A stretch of 64,000 bases of DNA from an uncultured Eisenbergiella sp. (lineage in GTDB: Bacteria > Bacillota > Clostridia > Lachnospirales > Lachnospiraceae): NCBI GenBank assembly GCA_910585455.1, contig CAJUEL010000019.1:1-64000 (forward strand), given 5' to 3'. The translations under genes were made by a program, and so were the position numbers. Shown piece by piece: positions 24,914 through 31,338 of this stretch (position 1 is the stretch's first letter; each line of letters begins with the position of its first letter). The notes under the pieces are model-generated. The model searched no databases. It saw only the letters and a program-made list of their open reading frames with translations, and had not been told where the DNA came from.

Positions 24914-25777
24914 TCACAATACAGCGCAGATATGCCTATAAATTGCGTCCATCATGGCATCCCCGTTCCTGCATTCCGCAACGGTCGTGACCACCGCATG
25001 CTTGTCCGGCATCACGATGGAAAGCTGACAGTATTTCCCATCCGCCCGATAGGAATTATAATCCCCCCGCCAGAACAGATAACCATAGGGCGCGTCCTGC
25101 TGCTGCCGGCTGCTCTCCCGGATCCATTCGGCGGATAAAAGCTGCTTTCCCTCCCATTTTCCCTCAAACAGGCAAAACAGGCCGAACCGGTGCAGCTCCG
25201 TCAGCGTCAGAAACAGCCCGCCTGCGCCGAAGGAATTCCCAAGGGGATCCGATTCCCACGTGGGGCGGCGGATGCCCAGGTGAGAAAACAGCCGGGGCGT
25301 CAGGTAGGATACCAGATCACAGCCCGCCCGTCTCTGTACCAGAATCCCCGCCAGATACGGTCCCACATTATTATATACAAAGTGTGTTCCCGGTTCGTAC
25401 ACGAAGGGAATGCGCAGAGACAGCTTCACCCAGTCCTCTTCCTCATAAAGCGGTCTCTGTTCTCCCATCAGGCTGCCCTCCGCCTGTCCAAGGCACATCG
25501 TCAGCAAATCCCGCACTTGGGCTTTTTCCAGATTGCCGTCGATCTTTTCCGGCAGCTCCTTTGGAAAAACATCCACAATCCTTTCCTCCAGCGTAAGCAG
25601 CCCTTCCTGCAGGGCGAATCCCACCGCGCAGGACGTGAAGCTCTTGGTGGCGGAATAGATGTTCCGCCTGCATTCTCCCTCCAGGCGCCACTGGGCGATC
25701 AGCTCTTCTCCCCGGTTCACCTTTATGCCCAGAAGGCCCAGGGGCTTTGCGGCTTCCACGAACCTGTCTATGTTCAT
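24914..25777 (-). CDS. serine hydrolase of the beta-lactamase (class C/PBP4*) family
   Basis: A 287-residue protein with the penicillin-binding/beta-lactamase fold. The nucleophile motif is SATK (S-x-x-K) in RNIYSATKSFTS, and the second motif YNN (Y-x-N) in FVYNNVGPYL. The third K-T-G-like motif is not obvious. There is no signal peptide, so the enzyme is cytoplasmic and more likely an esterase or amidase than a beta-lactamase. The ATG at 25777 follows AAAGGAGCCATAT. It lies 14 bases downstream of a GNAT gene in the same orientation. Confidence 0.88.
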   Translation of the reverse strand: MNIDRFVEAAKPLGLLGIKVNRGEELIAQWRLEGECRRNIYSATKSFTSCAVGFALQEGLLTLEERIVDVFPKELPEKIDGNLEKAQVRDLLTMCLGQAEGSLMGEQRPLYEEEDWVKLSLRIPFVYEPGTHFVYNNVGPYLAGILVQRRAGCDLVSYLTPRLFSHLGIRRPTWESDPLGNSFGAGGLFLTLTELHRFGLFCLFEGKWEGKQLLSAEWIRESSRQQQDAPYGYLFWRGDYNSYRADGKYCQLSIVMPDKHAVVTTVAECRNGDAMMDAIYRHICAVL

Positions 25778-25791
25778 ATATGGCTCCTTTC

Positions 25792-26301
25792 TCAAAGCAA
25801 CAGCTCATACCTGTAATCCTGAAACTCCATATCCGTCCCGCGTTTTTTATACCGTCTCTCTCCCACAACCGAAAAGCCCAGCTTTCGCACGATGGCGTTG
25901 GATGCTGCATTTTTCATGTTCACATCCACCGTAATCTTTTGCGCGCCCTGTTCCTTCGCATAGCCGATCATTCCTGCCGCCATCTCCGTCGCATAGCCGT
26001 TGCGCCAGTAGTCCTTATGCACACAGTAAGCGATGTCGTATACCTTCCCGTCCTGAGAAGGAATGAAGCTACAGGTTCCGATCCGCCCGCCGCTTTCCTT
26101 TGACTCGGCGATCAAATAGCAGCATTTTTCATTTTCTCCAAGCTTTTCAATTTCTTTTACATATTCCGGATCTATTTCCTCCATGGCAGGATCCGGCAGA
26201 TATTCCCCCATTTCCGGATCGTTCCAGATGCTGATTGCAAAAAGCGCATCTTCCTTCGTAAACCGCCTTAAATATAAACGTTTTGTTTCAATTCGGATCA
26301 T
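25792..26301 (-). CDS. GNAT N-acetyltransferase (RimJ/RimL-like)
   Basis: A 169-residue GNAT acetyltransferase. The N-terminal IRIETKRLYLRRFTKEDA is typical of the RimJ/RimL group. The acetyl-CoA loop is WRNGYATEMAAGMIGYA (the R/Q-x-x-G-x-A pyrophosphate signature), and NAASNAIVRKLGFSVVGERRYK is the family C-terminal motif. It likely acetylates a protein N-terminus, an antibiotic or a small amine; the substrate is unknown. It forms a pair with the downstream serine hydrolase. Confidence 0.9.
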   Translation of the reverse strand: MIRIETKRLYLRRFTKEDALFAISIWNDPEMGEYLPDPAMEEIDPEYVKEIEKLGENEKCCYLIAESKESGGRIGTCSFIPSQDGKVYDIAYCVHKDYWRNGYATEMAAGMIGYAKEQGAQKITVDVNMKNAASNAIVRKLGFSVVGERRYKKRGTDMEFQDYRYELLL

Positions 26302-26313
26302 CGCTTCCTCCTC

Positions 26314-26658
26314 CTAGATCATAACATATTGTGCCCGTCGGTCGCAATCCGTCATACCGTTAAATTTGATTTTATCATCGCATTCCTTTTCCACATAGGC
26401 ATAAAATTTCTTTCCGAACGCCCCCGCGTATCCCTGCGTCAGATTCCACTCCCCTTCATACAGATCGGGCAGGGTAAAGGTATCTCCGGATTGATATTTC
26501 TCAAGCGCCCTTCTGACGGCTTCGGCAGCGGTATAAATGATGGGTTCCTCAAACAGCTTCATCCGGATATAATCCTGAATGGAGCACCCTTCCGTCCCGG
26601 CCTCCCTCTCCAGTCTCTGATAATACGCATCGCTCACGGTAAATCTCACAGTTGGCAT
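26314..26658 (-). CDS. DUF1413-domain protein with ribbon-helix-helix-like N-terminus
   Basis: A 114-residue protein. The first about 45 residues (PTVRFTVSDAYYQRLEREAGTEG, then SIQDYIRMKLF) read like a ribbon-helix-helix DNA-binding domain. The C-terminal half (DTFTLPDLYEGEWNLT, GAFGKKFYAYVE) is the DUF1413 pattern. The ATG at 26658 follows AAAGGAGGATGTGAAC. The upstream promoter carries two copies of a 13-base motif, one inside the -35/-10 spacer and one just past the -10 box, which would suit autorepression. It could be the DNA-binding half of a toxin-antitoxin-like or regulatory unit, but no partner toxin is adjacent. Confidence 0.8.
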   Translation of the reverse strand: MPTVRFTVSDAYYQRLEREAGTEGCSIQDYIRMKLFEEPIIYTAAEAVRRALEKYQSGDTFTLPDLYEGEWNLTQGYAGAFGKKFYAYVEKECDDKIKFNGMTDCDRRAQYVMI

Positions 26659-26689
26659 GTTCACATCCTCCTTTATGTATGAATACAGA

Positions 26690-26744
26690 GCAGTGCTCTG
26701 CTTTACTATATCCATAGTATACATGCAGTGCTCTGCTCTGTCAA
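26690..26744 (-). promoter_or_regulatory. promoter with two operator repeats, DUF1413 gene
   Basis: On the minus strand TTGACA (26739-26744), 17 bases and TATACT (26716-26721) make a near-consensus promoter. The 13-mer AGCAGAGCACTGC occurs at 26725-26737, filling the spacer, and again at 26690-26702, just downstream of the -10. The two copies are 35 bases apart, and the downstream copy extends into a near-palindrome (CAGAGCAGTGCTCTG). A repressor bound to both would block polymerase. Confidence 0.75.
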
Positions 26745-26753
26745 GTGTTGTTT

Positions 26754-27683
26754 TCACTTTTTTAAAAGATTTTCAAAAACCGCTCTTTCCACGGTGAATT
26801 CCGATGCTCCCATATAACCCGGCGCCACCTCATATTCGTCAAAGACGAACACCAGATTTCCCTTTTCATCCAGATAAAAATTCTGATCCTCCTTTAAGCC
26901 CTGCCATTCCCATTCCGGCACATCGCTGTAATCCACCCAGTATATTTTGTTTTCATCCGCTGCCATCTGGGCCCGCATCTGCTCCCGGATGTTTTCGGAA
27001 AGCAGATTGTTATAATCGCTGTCCGCCTCAAAGAGATCGCCGAACTGAATCTGCTGCCCTGTCCGCTTGTCAATCGTATAAAACCGGTAGGATTCCGCGC
27101 CGCTGCCCGCAACCTGAAAAATGGAAAGCTTTAACGTAAAATACTGCTCATTATCCGTCACCGTCTCATGATGAATTTCCAGACCGCCATAGCTTTCTCC
27201 CAGATCCGCCGAGGCTTCAAACTCTTCTATCAGCCGGTTTGTCACCTCCTCGATATCGAAGTTCACCCGTTCTACTGTTTTGGCAAGCTCCCCGTCCGCT
27301 TCCGTCTGTCCCTCATTCTCCACCACAATCTGTGGCACCTCCACGTCCGCCGAAAAGCGCTCATTTTCGAACTGATAATCCCGGAAGGTCACCGCCTGAA
27401 ACAGCCGCCCCACCACCGGAAGATTGCCCATGGCATGGGCCATGCCAGCTCCCGTGTTCGGCAAAAGAATCAACAACGCCGCTGCCGCCGCAACCGCTGC
27501 CGGCATGCGGAACCTGCGGATTTTTCCCGCCCGGGCTGCCGCCCTTTTGACCCGCTCCTCCATGTCCGCCGGAACCGGAATGGCATCATAGTCCTTCCTT
27601 CCTTTTCTAAGCCTGCTTTTCAGCTCCCCAAAATCCCCGTCTTTCCGAAAATCTTTCTTATTCTGTTCTGTCTGCATGTTCAT
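26754..27683 (-). CDS. membrane anti-sigma factor, RsiV-like (DUF3298)
   Basis: A 309-residue single-pass membrane protein: a charged cytoplasmic N-terminus of about 60 residues, one transmembrane helix (MPAAVAAAAALLILLP), and an extracellular region with the DUF4163/DUF3298 RsiV pattern (YGGLEIHHETVTDNEQYFTLKL; RFYTIDKRTGQQIQFGDLF; FVFDEYEVAPGYMG). In Bacillus RsiV binds lysozyme and is then cleaved to free SigV. It lies 77 bases after the ECF sigma gene in the same operon and is the expected partner. The external signal here is unknown. Confidence 0.88.
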   Translation of the reverse strand: MNMQTEQNKKDFRKDGDFGELKSRLRKGRKDYDAIPVPADMEERVKRAAARAGKIRRFRMPAAVAAAAALLILLPNTGAGMAHAMGNLPVVGRLFQAVTFRDYQFENERFSADVEVPQIVVENEGQTEADGELAKTVERVNFDIEEVTNRLIEEFEASADLGESYGGLEIHHETVTDNEQYFTLKLSIFQVAGSGAESYRFYTIDKRTGQQIQFGDLFEADSDYNNLLSENIREQMRAQMAADENKIYWVDYSDVPEWEWQGLKEDQNFYLDEKGNLVFVFDEYEVAPGYMGASEFTVERAVFENLLKK

Positions 27684-27760
27684 GCTGTAATATACCTGTT
27701 CCTTTCTGTCCGCCCGCTGTCGGACAAAGCCCTTAACGCTACCCGCTTTTCTTCCCGCTG

Positions 27761-28228
27761 TCAGGAAAGCTCCCTGCGCATTTTTTCCAGCGTCCTGTAA
27801 AGCCTGCTTTTGACCGTATTTAAATTCTCCTGCAGGATCTCCGCGATTTCCGCAAGCGGCTTATCCTCATAAAAACGCAAAATGATCAGCGTTTTTTCCG
27901 GCAAAGGCAGCTTTTCCACCACGTCCCGCAGCGCAAAGTCCACATTTTCATCCTCCCCTGCCATATATCCTTCCTCCAAGGGTACGGTCTCCTTCCGGTA
28001 CTTTCGCAGATATTCCTTCGCTGTGTTGATCATGATCCGGTATATCCATGTCTGCGCATAGGCTTCTTCCCGCAGCGTGCCCGCTTTCAGCATCGCTTTA
28101 TAGGCGCCCTCCTGCACAATGTCCATGGCATCCGCCTCCTGATGCACGAAGCAGTAGGCAAGCCGGTAGTAGCTTTCGTAATGTTCCAGCAGCGCGCGCC
28201 GTACCGCCGCTTCCTTTTTGCTTTTCAT
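27761..28228 (-). CDS. ECF RNA polymerase sigma factor (SigV-like)
   Basis: A 155-residue extracytoplasmic-function sigma factor with region 2 (YRLAYCFVHQEADAMDIVQE, YAQTWIYRIMINTAKEYLRK) and region 4 (LPEKTLIILRFYEDKPLAEI then NLNTVKSRLYRTLEKMR). The ATG at 28228 follows AGGGAGGTATCAAC. Its start codon overlaps by ATGA the stop of an 18-codon upstream ORF with a strong ribosome site, implying translational coupling. With the downstream RsiV-like gene it forms a sigma/anti-sigma unit responding to envelope stress. Confidence 0.93.
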   Translation of the reverse strand: MKSKKEAAVRRALLEHYESYYRLAYCFVHQEADAMDIVQEGAYKAMLKAGTLREEAYAQTWIYRIMINTAKEYLRKYRKETVPLEEGYMAGEDENVDFALRDVVEKLPLPEKTLIILRFYEDKPLAEIAEILQENLNTVKSRLYRTLEKMRRELS

Positions 28229-28281
28229 GTTGATACCTCCCTGTGGGCTTTGGCGCACATGCCACGCTTCTTATCAATCAT
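28225..28281 (-). CDS. 18-codon leader ORF coupled to the ECF sigma gene
   Basis: On the minus strand ATG at 28281 is preceded by AAAAAGGAGGCACATCATT, one of the best ribosome sites in the region. It opens a frame encoding MIDKKRGMCAKAHREVST. The stop TGA overlaps the sigma-factor ATG (ATGA), the classic arrangement for translational coupling. The sigma gene's own site, GGGAGG, lies inside this ORF. The peptide is basic and has no membrane segment. It may regulate sigma translation or be a short coupled peptide. Confidence 0.55.
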   Translation of the reverse strand: MIDKKRGMCAKAHREVST

Positions 28282-28336
28282 AATGATGTGCCTCCTTTTT
28301 CTCTTTGCAGCATTGGATGAACCGCGCGGATGAAAA

Positions 28337-28342
28337 GTTTCA
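28337..28342 (-). promoter_or_regulatory. candidate ECF -35 element upstream of the sigma operon
   Basis: On the minus strand TGAAAC followed by TTTTCATCC resembles the -35 AAC motif of ECF promoters and lies about 56 bases before the leader ORF start. A matching -10 (CGTC-like) is not clear, so autoregulation is only suggested. Confidence 0.35.
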
Positions 28343-28389
28343 TGGCGGTCTGATTTTTTATAAATAGGCGGATTTGATGGTGAGAGGCC

Positions 28390-28725
28390 GCTTAAGGCGG
28401 CAGGCGGGGACGGGCAGCGGCAATGGGCAGGCGTGGCATGGGCAGCGGGGAAGGCGTGCGGCAGACACTGGCCGTTTCCGGCCGCGTTATCCGGAGCGGG
28501 AAATTCCACAAAATGACCGGCTATTCCTGGACGGAACAGGGCGCAAAAAAACTCACTGCGTTCAGACAGTTTTGCGCCCTGTTCCAGGAATATCCTGCCA
28601 TTTCGGGAATTTCTTCCCCTCCGGATAAAGCAGCCGGAAACAGCCAGTGTCTGCCGCACGCCTTCCCCGCTGCCCATGCCACGCCTGCCCATTGCCGCTG
28701 CCCGTCCCTGCCCGCCGCCTTAAGC
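28390..28725 (+). repeat. long hairpin element, copy 1
   Basis: A 336-bp near-perfect inverted repeat. The outer about 80 bases of the two arms differ at only two positions by eye. Towards the centre come the core shared with copies 2 and 3 (arm A GCGGGAAATTCCACAAAATG, arm B GAAATTCCCGAAATGGCAGG on the complementary strand), the GC-rich clamp GGAACAGGGCGC/GCGCCCTGTTCC, a four-base one-sided bulge and the apical loop near 28551-28570. It fills most of the gene-free stretch 28282-28895, between the sigma operon and the DUF3788 gene. No coding sense: both strands encode the same Gly/Arg-rich nonsense because of the symmetry. Confidence 0.9.
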
Positions 28726-28763
28726 TACTTCATATCCATCCGGTTCTTATCTCTTATATGCCC

Positions 28764-28792
28764 ATGATTTACAAACATTGATTTACAAACAT
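28764..28792 (+). repeat. tandem 14-mer upstream of the DUF3788 gene
   Basis: TGATTTACAAACAT occurs at 28764-28777 and again at 28779-28792 (period 15), directly upstream of the -35 box at 28807. Placement suits a binding site for a regulator of the DUF3788 gene. Confidence 0.6.
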
Positions 28793-28806
28793 CAATCACT
28801 CTGGCA

Positions 28807-28835
28807 TTGATAGCAGATATATTCTATGATACACT
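28807..28835 (+). promoter_or_regulatory. promoter of the DUF3788 gene
   Basis: TTGATA (28807-28812), 17 bases and TACACT (28830-28835) lie about 60 bases before the ATG at 28896. Confidence 0.55.
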
Positions 28836-28895
28836 TTATATGATTAGAAGGACAAATAGTGTTTTCTGCACGCATGGTGCGATGGTGGGTAAATT

Positions 28896-29306
28896 ATGTA
28901 TGAAAGAATGTTGAATAAAGAAGTGGTGCCAACAGTTATGGAAATGACGGCGTATTGTGGGAAAGCTGCGGAGCTGTTTTCCCTGCTCAATGAATGGGTA
29001 TCCCGGAATTATGGCACAGAGCAGAAGATCGTTTTTCCTTATGGAAATAAATACGGCTGGGGCATCGCCCACCGGAAGAAGGGAAAGCTCATCTGCAATA
29101 TTTTTGCGGAAAGAGATTCCTTTACGGTGATGATACGTTTGTCGAACGGTCAGTTTGCCGCGGTATATGATCAGGTGCGGGAAAATACGCAGGAATGTAT
29201 CGATCACAGGTATCCCTGCGGTGACGGCGGGTGGATTCATTACCGCGTTATCTGCCCGGAGAATTTTGAGGATATTCAGAAAATACTGGCTGTCCGGCTT
29301 TCATAG
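28896..29306 (+). CDS. DUF3788 family protein, 136 aa
   Basis: A 136-residue soluble protein matching the DUF3788 pattern as I remember it: LLNEWVSRNYGTEQKIVF, then KYGWGIAHRKKGKLICNIF, a beta-rich centre (FTVMIRLSNGQFAAVYD) and HYRVICPENFEDIQKIL. It belongs to small stand-alone proteins of Clostridia and Bacteroidetes with a YdhG/DUF1801-like look; no enzymatic role is known. GATGGTGGGTAAATT precedes the ATG. It faces the TIR gene, and a bidirectional terminator at 29338-29380 separates them. Confidence 0.8.
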   Translation: MYERMLNKEVVPTVMEMTAYCGKAAELFSLLNEWVSRNYGTEQKIVFPYGNKYGWGIAHRKKGKLICNIFAERDSFTVMIRLSNGQFAAVYDQVRENTQECIDHRYPCGDGGWIHYRVICPENFEDIQKILAVRLS

Positions 29307-29337
29307 TTTCGCCGTCACATAATCGCGATTATCACTT

Positions 29338-29380
29338 AAAATCCCCTGCCGTCCGCACTTTGCAGACAACAGGGGATTTT
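29338..29380. terminator. bidirectional terminator between the DUF3788 gene and the TIR-MORN gene
   Basis: An 11-bp stem (AAAATCCCCTG with CAGGGGATTTT) surrounds a 21-base loop. It is followed by TTTTG on the plus strand and flanked by A/T on the other side. It lies just past the end of the amber-extended TIR frame (29398), as expected if that frame is the true gene end. Confidence 0.85.
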
Positions 29381-29397
29381 GTTATTTCAAATATCGA

Positions 29398-29742
29398 TTA
29401 CCCTACATACTGCCCGTCTTCCCACGTCCCGGTCTGTACGGTGCCATCCGCAAATGTATAGGTGCCCTGGCCATGCAGCTTGTCATCCTTCCATTCGCCC
29501 TCATACGTATCTCCGTTCGCCCATTTGATCAAACCATACCCGTTTGGAAAGCCATCCACCCATTCGCCGGTATAAATAGCGCCATTGGTGTTCCAGGAGG
29601 TTCCCTGTCCGTTCGCGCTGCCATTCTTCCACTCGCCTTCATATTTGCTTCCGTTCGCGAACTCGCCGGTACCGTATCCGTGATAGGAACCGTTTAACCA
29701 TTCTCCCGTGTACTTATCTCCGTTCGCATAGGTTGCAGTTCC
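29398..29742 (-). pseudogene. in-frame 3' continuation of the TIR-MORN gene after an amber codon
   Basis: Immediately after the TAG at 29743-29745 the same frame stays open for 114 codons to a TAA at 29398. It encodes five more MORN-type repeats (YANGDKYTGEW, FANGSKYEGEW, TNGAIYTGEW, WANGDTYEGEW, FADGTVQTGTW). The amber sits where the repeats carry Gln or Glu (NGxGT), so CAG to TAG is the simplest change. Either the gene is freshly truncated, the codon is read through, or it is a sequencing error. The terminator lies after this segment, not after the amber codon. Confidence 0.85.
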
Positions 29743-31326
29743 CTAGCCGTTCATCTTGCCCTGCACCCATTTTCCGCTATAGACGTCTCCGTTTGCTTTT
29801 GTTAACGTTCCCTGGCCTTCACAATAGCCCTGGTTCCATTCTCCTTCATAGATTTCTCCGTTTGCATACTTCATGGTTCCCTGACCGGTAATATAATCAT
29901 TTACCCATTCTCCGGTATAAACATCTCCGTTTGAATATTTACAGGTTCCCTCGCCATTTGGCATGCCGTTTTCCCACTCACCTTCATAAACATTGCCGTT
30001 ATCCCACTGAATTTTGCCCTCGCCATCTGGTTGATCGTCCTTCCATTCGCCGGTATAAGTCCCGCTATACCCTTCACTGATGGTATATGCCATATTCTTC
30101 ACCGTCTTCGGGGAAGCAATCTTTACAATTATGATCACCAGCAACAGGCAAACGCCCGCCACGATTGCCAGCTTCTTCTTGTTACGAATATCGAATTTTG
30201 GCTTCTTCGCATTCGCAGACGCCTGCCCCTGCTGCGGCTCCTGCCAGCCAGCTTCTGCCGGCTGCACAGGCTGTTGATATGCGTTTACCGCCGATTGTAA
30301 AGGCTTCTGATAGGCTGCTTCCGTCGGCTGATATGTAGTTTCTGTCCGCTGCACAGGCTGCTGATGCACGCTTTCCGCCGGCTGTGCAGGCTGCTGGTAT
30401 GCTGCTTCCGCTGGCCGTACGGGCTGCTGATATACGGTTTCCGCCGGTTGCGCAGGCTGTTGATGCACGCTTTCTGTCGGTTGCACGGGCTGCTGATACA
30501 CGGTTTCCGCCGGCTGCACAGGCTGTTGAGGTACGCTTTCCGCCGGCTGCGCAGGCTGCTGATGCACAGTTTCCGTCTCCCGCACAGGCTGCTCTCTTGC
30601 CGGGAATATGCTCTTTTTCCATTCCGTTCCTGCGTTTTCCTGCACGGTGATCAGCGACCTGTCGAACACGCTTCTGCTGACCGATTCGATCGTGCCCCGC
30701 ACCGCATTCAGGTCATTGATCGTCTTACGGTTTATGGAAGCGTCACGGAAAAAATTGATGAACGCGTCCGAAATATCATATTTGGACAGCGCGTCCTGCT
30801 CCAGCAGAGTCGAAAGGCTGGTAAAGGCGGATTTCATCGCCCGCATCAAATCGTTTGAGGTGTTGTTGGTGTTCGTGGCGATATTCGCGCCCTGATTCAG
30901 TATTTCGTTTTTTACGCCCCGCTCCACCACCGGCTGGTCCGTCGTATCTCCGAGACGCAGACGATCCTCCAGCGACACAAATACAATCTGCTTTCTGTTA
31001 TTTACGGCGGTCAGAAGCTCTAAAAAGCAGGCATAGCTCTCGACATAGCTCTGACTCACGAAAGCGATGATCACGTCCGCACCGCGGATGTTCCGCAGCA
31101 TGGGAACGATCCACTTATCGTTCACCTTATCAAACGCCTTGTCCGCATACACGCGCAACCCATACTGCTTCTGCATCGGCACCACCACGGACTTAAACAC
31201 CGTTTCCCAGTTATCGCTGGCATAGCTGATAAAAACATACGGTTTTCTCTGGGAACATTCGGTTATCTCCAGATTGTGCTCCAGATATTCCGAACGCTCC
31301 TTTTTTTGTGCCTCATTCAATCCCAT
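29743..31326 (-). CDS. TIR-domain membrane protein with Pro/Gln repeats and MORN repeats
   Basis: 527 residues up to the amber codon. Order: TIR domain (about 28-140; KPYVFISYASDNW, and SYACFLELL with the probable catalytic Glu103), a helical region to about 235, ten or so 11-residue repeats of the VHQQPAQPAES type (252-362), one transmembrane helix (LAIVAGVCLLLVIIIVKIA, 385-403), then MORN repeats (YxGEWxxGxxxGxG) from 422. TIR domains of this kind are NAD-cleaving or signalling modules in immunity; MORN repeats bind membranes or proteins. GTGAGGGGATGAGACA precedes the ATG. The gene follows the RyR gene by 12 bases. The frame continues past the stop with five more MORN repeats. Confidence 0.88.
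   Translation of the reverse strand: MGLNEAQKKERSEYLEHNLEITECSQRKPYVFISYASDNWETVFKSVVVPMQKQYGLRVYADKAFDKVNDKWIVPMLRNIRGADVIIAFVSQSYVESYACFLELLTAVNNRKQIVFVSLEDRLRLGDTTDQPVVERGVKNEILNQGANIATNTNNTSNDLMRAMKSAFTSLSTLLEQDALSKYDISDAFINFFRDASINRKTINDLNAVRGTIESVSRSVFDRSLITVQENAGTEWKKSIFPAREQPVRETETVHQQPAQPAESVPQQPVQPAETVYQQPVQPTESVHQQPAQPAETVYQQPVRPAEAAYQQPAQPAESVHQQPVQRTETTYQPTEAAYQKPLQSAVNAYQQPVQPAEAGWQEPQQGQASANAKKPKFDIRNKKKLAIVAGVCLLLVIIIVKIASPKTVKNMAYTISEGYSGTYTGEWKDDQPDGEGKIQWDNGNVYEGEWENGMPNGEGTCKYSNGDVYTGEWVNDYITGQGTMKYANGEIYEGEWNQGYCEGQGTLTKANGDVYSGKWVQGKMNG
30241..30573 (-). repeat. 33-bp tandem repeats in the TIR gene
   Basis: About ten imperfect copies of a 33-bp unit encode the 11-residue Pro/Gln/Glu repeats (VYQQPVQPAET and variants); one copy is shortened to seven residues. 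Tandem units of 33 bp change number by slippage without breaking the frame, so the length of the linker between TIR domain and membrane may vary between strains. Confidence 0.85.
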
Positions 31327-31338
31327 TGTCTCATCCCC

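Noticed and set aside
28374..28767. Open frames inside the hairpin element copies (also 41815-42336 and 50833-51549)
   Set aside because: Both strands give near-identical Gly/Arg/Pro-rich peptides because the DNA is a palindrome; no ribosome site or conserved frame, and the copies do not share a reading frame.
30241..30573. Short regular repeats that could suggest a CRISPR array
   Set aside because: The repeats are contiguous, in frame, without spacers, and encode a Pro/Gln linker; no cas genes are present.
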